Source: Hymenobacter sediminicola (lineage in GTDB: Bacteria > Bacteroidota > Bacteroidia > Cytophagales > Hymenobacteraceae). Taken from it: DNA of 64,000 nucleotides. Below, piece after piece: positions 36,303 through 44,080 of this stretch. Numbering within the stretch: the stretch's first letter is position 1; each line of letters starts with the position of its first letter. The position numbers were made by a program, and so were the translations under genes. Below the pieces are notes generated by a model. That model did no database searches. It saw only the letters and a list, made by a program, of their open reading frames with translations, and was not told the DNA's origin. Location: assembly GCF_014250515.1 (NCBI RefSeq), contig NZ_CP060202.1:2229001-2293000 (forward strand). Direction: 5' to 3'.

Positions 36303-37985
36303 ATGCGTTGCGCTTCGCTCCTACTGTTTCTATCTCTGCTGCCTGCTTGCCTATATGCCCAAACGACGGTTGTGCAAGGCACTGTGCTCGATGAGGCTAC
36401 CCAACAGGTGGTGCCGTTTGCTTCGGTGGGCGTAGCTGGCCGTCCCTTCGGTACCATTGCCGATGAGGCCGGCCACTTCCGGTTTGCACTGCCCGATTCG
36501 GTACAGCGCCCGGTGGTGGTTTCCTGCGTAGGCTATGCGGCAGTCACTCTGCCAGCAGACCAGCTGCGGACCAGCGCGACGGTCATCCGTCTGACGCCCG
36601 CTGCGCAACAACTGGCGGCCGTCACGGTGCGACCGGGCCGGGTACGCACCCGTACGTTTGGGCGCACCGGCAACGCCACGTTCATGACGGTTCGCCTCTA
36701 TACCGAGCCCGGAGCTGGGCAGGACGAACTGGCCCGCGAGCAGGGAACAGTAGTGCCGTTGGCTTCCGACTCCTACCTGCGCACGGCCCGCTTGCTGGTG
36801 GCTTTCAACCGCTTCCGGTCCGTCACGTTTCGGCTACTGCTGTACCGGGTGCAAAATGGCCTACCCACCGAGCCTTTACCCCAACCCGATATCCGCTTCA
36901 CTGTCATTCAACCCCGAGGCTGGGTCACGGTAGACCTCGAACCCTACCAGCTCCACTATCCTGGCCTGCGCGAAGTAGCCGTGACGGTGCAGTGGCTGCA
37001 CAGTGAAGCCGCCCCCGACAGCGCCAATGGTTTCGCCTTTTCGGCCGTGCCGCTGCCAGGTCATCAGGTCCTCACCCGCTCCAAAAGTCAGGCCCGCTGG
37101 GAAACCATACCCGGCTACCTGGGCTTTAACCTGACGGCCGATACCTACACCGCTCCCGGTAAAACCAACGGCCTCGCCGACACCGCCCCCAACTACACCT
37201 TGCCCGATAGTCTGGCGTATCTGCGCTACTTCACCGCTCCGTACTTGCCCAACCCCGCTGGCTACGGCAGCAATTCGGCCGCCGGACGGTACATCAGGGT
37301 GCGCGGAGCCCGCCTCTACTACGAGCGGTACGGCCAGGGCGAGCCGCTGCTGCTGTTGCACGGTAACGGGCAGTCAGGAGCTGCCTTCCAGCTACAGATT
37401 GCCGAACTGGCCCGGTATTTCGACGTGCTGGTTCTCGATACACGGGCCCAAGGCCATAGCCAGGATTTCACCACCCAGAATTTCAGCTATGAGTTGTTTG
37501 CCGAGGACGCCCGCCAGTTGCTCGACTCGCTGCACCTACGCCGGGTACATATCCTGGGCTGGAGCGACGGGGGCAATACGGCCTTGAGCCTGGCCCTAAC
37601 TCACCCGGAATACGTGGGCCGCCTGGCCATCATGGGAGCTAACCTGTTTCCTGCCCCCCACGCCCTGGAACCAGCCCTGCTATCCGGGTTCCGACGGCAG
37701 TTGCAGCAGGCCCAGGCCCGCAACACCACCGCCATTGATACCCGCCTGCTGCGGCTGCTGGTCCAAGAGCCCCAGCTTACTTTCGCCCAACTCGGCCAGA
37801 TTACTGCTCCGGTACTCGTATTGGCCGGGCAGCACGATGTTATCCTGGAACCTCACACCCAGGCTATTGCCAAAGCTCTGCCGCACAGTCAGTTGGTTAT
37901 TTTTCCGGGAGCCACCCATTATGCGCCGCAGGAAATACCAGAGGTATTCAACGCAACCGTCCTGCGGTTTTTCCGGCAGCAGTAG
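36303..37985 (+). CDS. CarboxypepD-reg domain fused to alpha/beta hydrolase, secreted
   Basis: A 560-residue protein with a signal peptide (MRCASLLLFLSLLPACLYAQ). Residues 22-110 are a CarboxypepD-reg-like domain (VQGTVLDEATQQVVPFASVGVAGRP). The middle, 115-330, is a beta-rich region of unknown type. Residues about 335-560 are an alpha/beta hydrolase: LLLLHGNGQSG (oxyanion loop), nucleophile Ser in LGWSDGGNTALSL, acid Asp in LAGQHDVIL and His in PGATHYAPQ, so the full triad is visible. The usual N-terminal domain of outer-membrane receptors is here joined to a hydrolase, an uncommon arrangement. A periplasmic or surface esterase or lipase is possible. Confidence 0.8.
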   Translation: MRCASLLLFLSLLPACLYAQTTVVQGTVLDEATQQVVPFASVGVAGRPFGTIADEAGHFRFALPDSVQRPVVVSCVGYAAVTLPADQLRTSATVIRLTPAAQQLAAVTVRPGRVRTRTFGRTGNATFMTVRLYTEPGAGQDELAREQGTVVPLASDSYLRTARLLVAFNRFRSVTFRLLLYRVQNGLPTEPLPQPDIRFTVIQPRGWVTVDLEPYQLHYPGLREVAVTVQWLHSEAAPDSANGFAFSAVPLPGHQVLTRSKSQARWETIPGYLGFNLTADTYTAPGKTNGLADTAPNYTLPDSLAYLRYFTAPYLPNPAGYGSNSAAGRYIRVRGARLYYERYGQGEPLLLLHGNGQSGAAFQLQIAELARYFDVLVLDTRAQGHSQDFTTQNFSYELFAEDARQLLDSLHLRRVHILGWSDGGNTALSLALTHPEYVGRLAIMGANLFPAPHALEPALLSGFRRQLQQAQARNTTAIDTRLLRLLVQEPQLTFAQLGQITAPVLVLAGQHDVILEPHTQAIAKALPHSQLVIFPGATHYAPQEIPEVFNATVLRFFRQQ

Positions 37986-38008
37986 CCAGTGCCAAAGGGT
38001 ACTATTGG

Positions 38009-38275
38009 TCAGGCATCCATCCGCGTCAACGTTACCTCATCTTTAGTGAAGTCGATCTGGCTTTTGTCTACCGGGCCGCGGCATTCGAGCACACGGGGCG
38101 GCGCCAGCTTGCCTTTGGGGCCGGCCTGCACCTCGGCCTCGCCTGCTATATCCAGCACGGCCACGGTCTCGCCATTCAGGCGCAGCTCCCACTTGCCCGG
38201 CTGCACTGCCCCCGTCAGGTATCCAACGAGGAAGGTTTCTTTGGGTGATACCAGGATAATATCAAGGACTTGCAT
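38009..38275 (-). CDS. Small hypothetical protein, 88 residues
   Basis: No signal peptide, TM helix or known domain. The sequence starts MQVLDIILVSPKETFLVGYL and looks like a small all-beta fold with GETVAVLDIAGEAEVQAGPKG in the middle. It lies 52 bases after the RES toxin gene on the same strand and could be part of that transcript. Its coding nature rests on the absence of competing frames and normal codon use, so confidence is moderate. Confidence 0.55.
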   Translation of the reverse strand: MQVLDIILVSPKETFLVGYLTGAVQPGKWELRLNGETVAVLDIAGEAEVQAGPKGKLAPPRVLECRGPVDKSQIDFTKDEVTLTRMDA

Positions 38276-38327
38276 GAGGCGTGAGGCAGCTACTGTATCA
38301 AATTGGGTGGCTCTTTAGAAAGCCGGT

Positions 38328-38789
38328 TTAGTTTATGTCGCTGGCCTTAATCCGCGAATCGAAGCTAAACTCTTCGCGGGCCACGATGCGGATGCGCTTA
38401 AAATCGGGGTGGCGGGTGTGCAGGATGTAGTTGAACTCCTGCGGCACGATGGATGAAGGCACCCGCAGCACGGCCGCGCTGCGCCGCTCGTACCACGCGT
38501 CGCCGAGGGGCTGGCAGAGGCTGTAGCGGCTGGCTTTTTCCCAGCCGACGGGCAGTTGGGCAGCCGGTATTTCCTCCACGGCCACATCATCGGGCACATC
38601 AATCACGAGCACCCGGAACTGGTCGTTGAGGCCTTCGCCGCTCCGGTGTACCACGTTTTCAAGGCAGGCCAGGGCGCGGGAAGCAGCCGTGTAAATCACG
38701 AATTTGTCCTGGGTGTTCCAGCGGGCGCGGCGCCCGGAGGCAAACAGGTCGTCGGCGTATTTGGCCAAGCAGATGCGGTATACCTGCAT
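38328..38789 (-). CDS. RES-domain toxin
   Basis: A 153-residue protein of the RES family, named for conserved Arg, Glu and Ser. The visible residues are Arg23 (ARW), Glu44 (ALACLENVVH) and the Ser pair of VPSSIVP (112-113), followed by the usual NYILHTRHPDF. Family members are ADP-ribosyltransferase-fold toxins that deplete NAD+. The upstream partner, two bases away, is the DUF2384/Xre-type antitoxin, the standard order for this module. Confidence 0.9.
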   Translation of the reverse strand: MQVYRICLAKYADDLFASGRRARWNTQDKFVIYTAASRALACLENVVHRSGEGLNDQFRVLVIDVPDDVAVEEIPAAQLPVGWEKASRYSLCQPLGDAWYERRSAAVLRVPSSIVPQEFNYILHTRHPDFKRIRIVAREEFSFDSRIKASDIN

Positions 38790-38791
38790 CG

Positions 38792-39253
38792 TTAGGCCAG
38801 GTCGCCGTAAGCAATGCGCGTCAGCTCCTCCTCTACTAGATCAATGCCGCCGCTGGTTTCGAGCAGGCGCAGCGGTACCTCGCCGTCGAGGCCGTGGGCC
38901 GGCTTGCTCAGCCAGCGCAAAAACGCCGCCGTATCACCGAATACTTCGATGCCGGTTTCGTAGAGCGCAATAATCTTGAGCGTTTTCTCGCTGCTGGAGG
39001 CATTCAGGTTGCGGTTTTCCTGGGTGTAGCTGCGCAGCGTTTTGGTGGAAAGCTCGTAGATGGCCTCCAGTTGGCTGGCCTGCAGCTGAAACGCATCGGC
39101 TACCTCAAACGCCGTAGCGGCTGGCAGGCCTTTGCGTGCTTCCATCACCAGGGCAAACGAGTCCTGTCCGGTACGGCTCCAGGCCGCCCATTTCTTCCGC
39201 AAAGGCGCAGGAAGCGTAGTCGTGACTTTGGGTTTTGCGAGAGTAGTGGCCAT
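38792..39253 (-). CDS. Xre/MbcA/ParS-type antitoxin (DUF2384)
   Basis: A 153-residue protein, first gene of the toxin-antitoxin pair. The N-terminal half is a helix-turn-helix-like region (ATAFEVADAFQLQASQLEAIYELSTKTLRSY). The C-terminal half (SEKTLKIIALYETGIEVFGDTAAFLRWLSKPAHGL ... LLETSGGIDLVEEELTRIAYG) is the DUF2384 toxin-binding part, whose tail is expected to enter the toxin active site. Autoregulation at its own promoter is likely by family analogy. The operator is not obvious. A dispersed palindrome lies just upstream at 39337. Confidence 0.9.
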   Translation of the reverse strand: MATTLAKPKVTTTLPAPLRKKWAAWSRTGQDSFALVMEARKGLPAATAFEVADAFQLQASQLEAIYELSTKTLRSYTQENRNLNASSSEKTLKIIALYETGIEVFGDTAAFLRWLSKPAHGLDGEVPLRLLETSGGIDLVEEELTRIAYGDLA

Positions 39254-39336
39254 GGCAGTAAGGAAAATCAGCAGTCGAAGCTATGGAAATTTTTCTTCTT
39301 AACGCGGAAAAATTTCTTTTTGTTCGATTACCAACT

Positions 39337-39433
39337 GTCATCCTGAGCGAAGCGAAGGACCTTGTCAGGTTTGAACGGTAACCATTGATAGTAATCCAGC
39401 CGTGATAAAATCCTTCGCTCCGCTCAGGATGAC
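39337..39433. repeat. Palindromic repeat, GTCATCCTGAGC family
   Basis: 23-base arms (39337-39359 and 39411-39433) with one mismatch and a 51-base loop, starting GTCATCCTGAGCGAAGCGAA. Related in its outer word to the GTCATGCTGAG elements of the his operon. It lies between the antitoxin gene start and the holA stop. Confidence 0.75.
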
Positions 39434-39443
39434 GGATGGTATA

Positions 39444-40523
39444 TCAGGCCCCTACCACGGCGTGCAGCGGCACCGGGTGCAGAATCAGCCAGATTAGCTC
39501 CCGCAGGATTTCGCCGTCGGTCATCGAGCCCGAGTCGATGCCTTTGCTTTGGGCATCGGCGCGGCGGATGAGGTGCACGATGTCGCGGGTACGGTGGAAG
39601 TCGAACACCTTTAGGCCGGTCTGGTAGTCTTTGCGCTGGATGGGGAAGCGCAGGCCCATTTTCAGCCAGTCCGCTTCCGACGGGTTGGGATTCTGGTGCA
39701 GCGCCAGCAGTCGGGAGAAGTAGTTGAACAGCAGCGTTAGGTTCGGAATGAGCGGGTTGTTTTTGGGGTTGGCCTCGAAGTAGAGCAGGATGCGGTTGGC
39801 CTTGAGCACGTCGCGGCGCACCAAGGCGCTCTGCAGCTCGAAGATGTTGTACTCCTTGCTGATGCCCACCATGCGCTGTACCAGGTCCTCATCAATGCTG
39901 TGGCCGGGCAGCAGGTTGATGAGCATCTTGTCTACCTCGTTGGTGAGGCGGCCCAGCTCGCCGCCGATGTACTCGGCCAGCATGACCGTTGCCTGGGGCG
40001 TAATCTGCTGGTTTTTGGAGCGCACGTAGTTGCTCAACCAGGGCGCCACCTGGTTGTCGTAGAGCTTCTTGCTGGTCATGAGGACGGTACCGGCCGGGGC
40101 GGGCTCCTTTTTGTCGCCAGCCAGCAGCTTGCCGAGCTTTTTGCGGGCGTCCAACGTTTTGTGCTTGTAGCAGAGCACCAGCACCGTGCTTTGCAGCGGG
40201 TTTTTCAGGTATGCCTCCAGAAACGGCCACGTTTTCTCCGACTCCAGATCGGCCACGGCCTGGGCTTCTTTCACAATCACCACCGAGCGTTCGGCCATCA
40301 TCGGGAAGCGCTTGGCTTGGCCCAGGATGCCGGCCACATCGGTGTCCTTGCCATAGAGCACAACCTGGTTAAAGCCCTTTTCGTGCTCCTGTAGCACGTT
40401 TTTGTCCAGCAGGTCGGCTACCAGATCGATATAATACGGCTCCTCGCCCTGCAGAAAGTACACGGGCGCAAACTGCCGCTGCTGGAGCTGCTTCAGGATT
40501 TCGTCGGCGGTGAGAACAGGCAT
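39444..40523 (-). CDS. holA: DNA polymerase III subunit delta
   Basis: A 359-residue clamp-loader subunit. N-terminal ATPase-like domain: ADEILKQLQQRQFAPVYFLQGEEPYYIDLVADLL. Then VVLYGKDTDVAGILGQAKRFPMMAERSVVIVKEAQ, SLDAR-type KHKTLDARKKL, the middle domain MLAEYIGGELGRLTNEVDKML, and the C-terminal helical collar with NPLIPNLTLLFNYFSRLL. All match delta subunits. The delta subunit opens the sliding clamp during replication. It is divergent from tyrS across a region with back-to-back -7 boxes. Confidence 0.93.
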   Translation of the reverse strand: MPVLTADEILKQLQQRQFAPVYFLQGEEPYYIDLVADLLDKNVLQEHEKGFNQVVLYGKDTDVAGILGQAKRFPMMAERSVVIVKEAQAVADLESEKTWPFLEAYLKNPLQSTVLVLCYKHKTLDARKKLGKLLAGDKKEPAPAGTVLMTSKKLYDNQVAPWLSNYVRSKNQQITPQATVMLAEYIGGELGRLTNEVDKMLINLLPGHSIDEDLVQRMVGISKEYNIFELQSALVRRDVLKANRILLYFEANPKNNPLIPNLTLLFNYFSRLLALHQNPNPSEADWLKMGLRFPIQRKDYQTGLKVFDFHRTRDIVHLIRRADAQSKGIDSGSMTDGEILRELIWLILHPVPLHAVVGA

Positions 40524-40598
40524 AGCGGGTTGTCAGATAGACGTTGTCAGTTGTCGGGCCTGAGGATGAACTTCTAACTGCCACCACAAAGGACATGG

Positions 40599-40626
40599 CA
40601 AAGGTACCGCCGGGCCGTTACCTTTG
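40599..40626. promoter_or_regulatory. Divergent -7 boxes between holA and tyrS
   Basis: CAAAGGTA (40599-40606, minus-strand TACCTTTG) and TACCTTTG (40619-40626, plus strand) form an inverted pair 12 bases apart. Both match the Bacteroidetes -7 consensus, with no clear -33 TTG on either side. The two promoters would overlap. Confidence 0.55.
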
Positions 40627-40708
40627 CGCCCTCTTCTGCGGTTTTGCCAGAACACCTTCCGGCCCCCCGCTCCTACCAACCGACAACGACCACCTGACAC
40701 CTCCCCGA

Positions 40709-42004
40709 ATGGACCTGATAGAAGAATTGCGCTGGCGTGGCATGTTTCACGACATGATGCCCGGCACCGACGAGCATCTGCGCCAGAATGCCCCCATCAC
40801 CGGCTACATCGGCTTCGACCCCACTGCCCCGTCGTTGCACATCGGCAACCTGGCCACTATTATGCTACTGGTGCACCTGCAGCGCGCCGGCCACCGCCCC
40901 TTGGCGCTGGTAGGCGGCGCCACCGGTATGATTGGCGACCCTTCGGGAAAATCAGCGGAGCGTAATCTGCTGGATGAGGAGGCGCTGCGACGCAACCAAG
41001 CCGGCATTCAGGCGCAGTTGGAGAAGTTTTTGGTGTTCGATGACTCGCCCACTGGGGCTCGTGTCGTGAACAACTATGACTGGTTCAAGGACTTCGGTTT
41101 TCTGCAGTTTCTGCGTGAAGTGGGCAAGCACCTCACCGTGAACTACATGATGGCCAAAGATTCGGTGAAGCGCCGCATTAGTGGCAACGAGGAAACCGGC
41201 GCTGAGGGCATCAGCTACACCGAGTTCAGCTACCAGCTGCTGCAGGGCTACGACTTCTTCCACCTCTACAAAGAGCTCGGCACTACGCTCCAGATGGGCG
41301 CCTCCGACCAGTGGGGCAACATCACCACCGGCACCGAGCTGATCCGGCGCATGTCGGGCGGCGAAGGCAAAGCCTACGCCCTCACCGGCCAGCTCATCAC
41401 CAAAGCAGACGGCACCAAGTACGGCAAAAGCGAAACCGGCACTGTGTGGCTGGATAGCACCATGACCTCGCCGTACCAGTTCTACCAGTTCTTCCTCAAC
41501 GCTGCCGACGCCGACGTGCCGCGTCTCATCCGCGTGTTCACATTGCTCCCGCAGTCGGAAATTGAAGCTCTGGACGCCGAACACGCCCAGGCTCCGCACC
41601 TGCGCGTGCTGCAGAAGGCCCTGGCCAAAGACGTCACCATCCGGGTACACGGTCAGGCCGCCTACGAAGCTGCTCTGGCCGCTTCTCAGGTACTATTTGG
41701 CGGTGGCGAACTGAGCAGCCTCGACGAAGCAACCCTGCTGGATGTGTTTGCCGGGGTGCCACGTGTAGAGGTACCGCGGGCAGAACTGGCAGGCCTAGAT
41801 GCCCTCACGCTGCTGAGCACGGCTTCTAGTAACGTCATCTTCAGTTCTAAGGGCGAGGCGCGCAAAATGGTGCAGAACAATGGCGTAAAGCTCAACCGCC
41901 AGAAAGTCACGCTGGACCAGACCGCGGAGGCCGTAGCACCGCTCCTGGGCAAGTATCTGGTAGCGCAGAAAGGCAAAAGCTACTTCCTGATTACGCTGGT
42001 ATAG
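40709..42004 (+). CDS. tyrS: Tyrosyl-tRNA synthetase
   Basis: A 431-residue class-I synthetase. The HIGH-like motif is [10 protein letters not shown], and the KMSKS-like motif is [13 protein letters not shown]. Binding residues are in [11 protein letters not shown] and [10 protein letters not shown]. The C-terminal 80 residues contain the S4-like RNA-binding domain ([26 protein letters not shown]). ATG 40709 was chosen because residues just after it match family starts, while the longer frame from 40544 overlaps the promoter region. It charges tRNA-Tyr. Confidence 0.96.
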   Translation: MDLIEELRWRGMFHDMMPGTDEHLRQNAPITGYIGFDPTAPSLHIGNLATIMLLVHLQRAGHRPLALVGGATGMIGDPSGKSAERNLLDEEALRRNQAGIQAQLEKFLVFDDSPTGARVVNNYDWFKDFGFLQFLREVGKHLTVNYMMAKDSVKRRISGNEETGAEGISYTEFSYQLLQGYDFFHLYKELGTTLQMGASDQWGNITTGTELIRRMSGGEGKAYALTGQLITKADGTKYGKSETGTVWLDSTMTSPYQFYQFFLNAADADVPRLIRVFTLLPQSEIEALDAEHAQAPHLRVLQKALAKDVTIRVHGQAAYEAALAASQVLFGGGELSSLDEATLLDVFAGVPRVEVPRAELAGLDALTLLSTASSNVIFSSKGEARKMVQNNGVKLNRQKVTLDQTAEAVAPLLGKYLVAQKGKSYFLITLV

Positions 42005-42023
42005 GCCGGCGGCTCAGCAAACG

Positions 42024-42060
42024 AAAAGGCCCTACCGAAGTATCGGCAGGGCCTTTTTTT
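42024..42060. terminator. Terminator between tyrS and the H1-like gene
   Basis: AAAAGGCCCTACCGA and TCGGCAGGGCCTTTT pair with one mismatch around a four-base loop, followed by T-run. Serves tyrS and may serve the convergent gene. Confidence 0.8.
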
Positions 42061-42093
42061 TAGTATAGCTCCCACGCAGTGCGTGGCGCCAGA

Positions 42094-42363
42094 CTACTTC
42101 TTCTTGGCTGGAGCGGCTTTCTTGGCAGCAGCAGGAGCAGCTTTCTTAGCAGCAGGAGCAGCTTTGCCAGCAGCAGGAGCAGCACCAGCGGCGCTGTTCT
42201 TGGCGTTCTGCACTTCCGTGCGGATGCTCTGAGCCATGTTCTTCAGCTCCTGCATGCCTTTGCGCACGCGGGTGCCAGCGGCCGAGTTGTTCTTATCGTA
42301 GAATTTCTCGAAGTCGCTTTCCAGGCCCATAACGAGGTCCTTGAGTTGGCTGAAATTGCTCAT
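42094..42363 (-). CDS. Histone H1-like (Hc1-type) DNA-binding protein
   Basis: An 89-residue protein from ATG 42363. The N-terminal half is the Hc1-like helical domain (FSQLKDLVMGLESDFEKFYDKNNSAAGTRVRKGMQELKNMAQ). The C-terminal 30 residues are Ala/Pro/Lys repeats (AAPAAKKAAPAAAKK) like eukaryotic H1 tails. Such proteins occur in chlamydiae and many Bacteroidetes and bind DNA non-specifically. The longer frame to 42444 would add unconserved residues, so ATG 42363 is preferred. Confidence 0.88.
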   Translation of the reverse strand: MSNFSQLKDLVMGLESDFEKFYDKNNSAAGTRVRKGMQELKNMAQSIRTEVQNAKNSAAGAAPAAGKAAPAAKKAAPAAAKKAAPAKKK

Positions 42364-42546
42364 GTGAGAGGGGTTGTGTGGAGTGGAAAAATTAGTTTGA
42401 ACGGGCCTAATATACAGGGATTTCAAATACAAGCAAGTTGACAAGTTTTTTTCTTAATGGCGTTTCACAGCCTTCAAAGGCACTTTTCGGCCAAAACTCT
42501 TCTAATTCAACCCTCCACGCTCTAGCTCCAACATCAAAATAATCCT

Positions 42547-42590
42547 AAATACAAAAGCCGACACCTTTCCAGGTATCGGCTTTTGTATTT
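42547..42590 (-). terminator. Terminator after the palmitoyltransferase-like gene
   Basis: 20-base arms (42547-42566 and 42571-42590) with one mismatch and a four-base loop, ending in TTTTGTATTT. Functions on the minus strand after the stop at 42604. Confidence 0.8.
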
Positions 42591-42603
42591 AGCGAAGCCC
42601 AAA

Positions 42604-43854
42604 CTAGCCTTGGAGGCCGGCAGGAATCTCTGCTTTAGAATAAAGCCCTTTTGCAAGCTTTTCCTGTACTACTTCAAAGGCTTTGATGGTCAAATCCACA
42701 TCATCTAGTGTATGTACTGCCGTTGGGATGATACGGAGCATGATAACCCCTTTCGGCACCACCGGATACACCACGATAGAGCAGAAAATGCCGTGATTCT
42801 CACGTAGATCGAAGGTTACCTGAGTTGCATCGGTCAGTTCACCCTGCAACAGCACCGGCGTAACGGGCGAGGAAGTAGAGCCAATATTGAAGCCTTTTTC
42901 GCGCAGGCCGCTTTGCAGGGCGCGCACGATGGTCCACAGATTTTCCTTCAGCTCGGGCTGGGTGCGCAGCAGCTCCAAACGCTTCAAAGCGCCCACTACA
43001 AGCGGCATGGGCAGGCTTTTGGCGAAAATCTGGCTGCGCATGTTGTAGCGCAAATATTCAATTACGTTCTCGGGGCCCGCCACGAAGGCGCCAATGCTGG
43101 CCATGCTCTTCGCAAACGTCGAAAAATAAAGGTCAATACCATCCTGAATGCCCTGTTCTTCGCCCGTTCCGGCGCCGGTAGCGCCCATTGTGCCAAAGCC
43201 GTGGGCATCATCCACGAACAAGCGGAACTGGAATTTTTCCTTCAACGCCACCACGCCCCGCAGGTCGCCTTGGTTGCCCGACATGCCGAATACACCCTCA
43301 GTAATGACGAGGATACCACCGCCAGTTTCATCGGTGAGGCGCTTGGCCCGCTCTAGCTGCTTCTCTAGGCTAGCCATGTCGTTGTGCGTGTACACAAACC
43401 GCTTGCCGGCGTGCAGGCGCACCCCATCGATAATGCAGGCGTGCGACTCGGCGTCGTACACAATCACGTCATGGCGGTTCACCATGGCGTCAATGATGCT
43501 CACTACGCCCTGGTAGCCGAAGTTGAGCAGCATGCAGTCAGGCTTCATCACGAATTCGGCCAGCTCGCTTTCCAGTTGCTCATGCAGGTTAGAGTTGCCG
43601 GACATCATCCGGGCACCCATGGGCAGCGCCATACCATATTCAGCCGCCGCATCAGCATCAGCTTTGCGCACTTCGGGGTGGTTAGCCAGGCCCAGGTAAT
43701 TATTCAGGCTCCAGGTGAGCACCTCTTTACCGCGGAAAATCATGCGGGGCTTAATTTCACCTTCCAGCTTAGGGAAAGCAAAATAGCCGTGCGCGTAATG
43801 TGAGTGGACACCCAGCGGGCCGCGGTTGGCGGCAATCTTCTCAAATAGATCCAC
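42604..43854 (-). CDS. Serine palmitoyltransferase-like alpha-oxoamine synthase
   Basis: A 416-residue PLP enzyme. The Schiff-base Lys lies in YFSTFAKSMASIGAF. Other cofactor residues are FGYQGVVSIIDAM, DAESHACIIDG (His stacking on PLP) and VDDAHGFGTMG. The N-terminal VDLFEKIAANRGPLGVHSHYAHGYF matches Bacteroidetes enzymes assumed to condense serine with an acyl-CoA in sphingolipid synthesis. 2-amino-3-ketobutyrate ligase or KBL-like activity cannot be excluded. No ATG is in frame. The GTG at 43854 fits the conserved start and a predicted promoter at 43941-43971 with a short leader. Confidence 0.82.
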   Translation of the reverse strand: MDLFEKIAANRGPLGVHSHYAHGYFAFPKLEGEIKPRMIFRGKEVLTWSLNNYLGLANHPEVRKADADAAAEYGMALPMGARMMSGNSNLHEQLESELAEFVMKPDCMLLNFGYQGVVSIIDAMVNRHDVIVYDAESHACIIDGVRLHAGKRFVYTHNDMASLEKQLERAKRLTDETGGGILVITEGVFGMSGNQGDLRGVVALKEKFQFRLFVDDAHGFGTMGATGAGTGEEQGIQDGIDLYFSTFAKSMASIGAFVAGPENVIEYLRYNMRSQIFAKSLPMPLVVGALKRLELLRTQPELKENLWTIVRALQSGLREKGFNIGSTSSPVTPVLLQGELTDATQVTFDLRENHGIFCSIVVYPVVPKGVIMLRIIPTAVHTLDDVDLTIKAFEVVQEKLAKGLYSKAEIPAGLQG

Positions 43855-43940
43855 GAAGGAATGGGTTGAATGTGAAAGGAAACGAGCGGCTGTCCGCGAA
43901 GAGCTAACCGCCAAGGAATGTACAAAGTTGTGGCAATCCG

Positions 43941-43971
43941 CAAAGGTAGCCGCTGGCCGGCAGGCTTCCAA
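43941..43971 (-). promoter_or_regulatory. Predicted promoter of the palmitoyltransferase-like gene
   Basis: On the minus strand TTG (43969-43971), 20 bases, then TACCTTTG (43941-43948). The resulting transcript would start near 43934, so any coding start must lie below this, which supports GTG 43854. Confidence 0.7.
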
Positions 43972-44080
43972 CCTTCTGCGAATTGGGCAGGGCGTTTTAC
44001 GGTCCGGCCGGAATGGCGTTTCTTTGGGTGCTAGAATCAGAAAACACCCTGCCACTCCCACCCGCTCCTATTCTCCCCTA

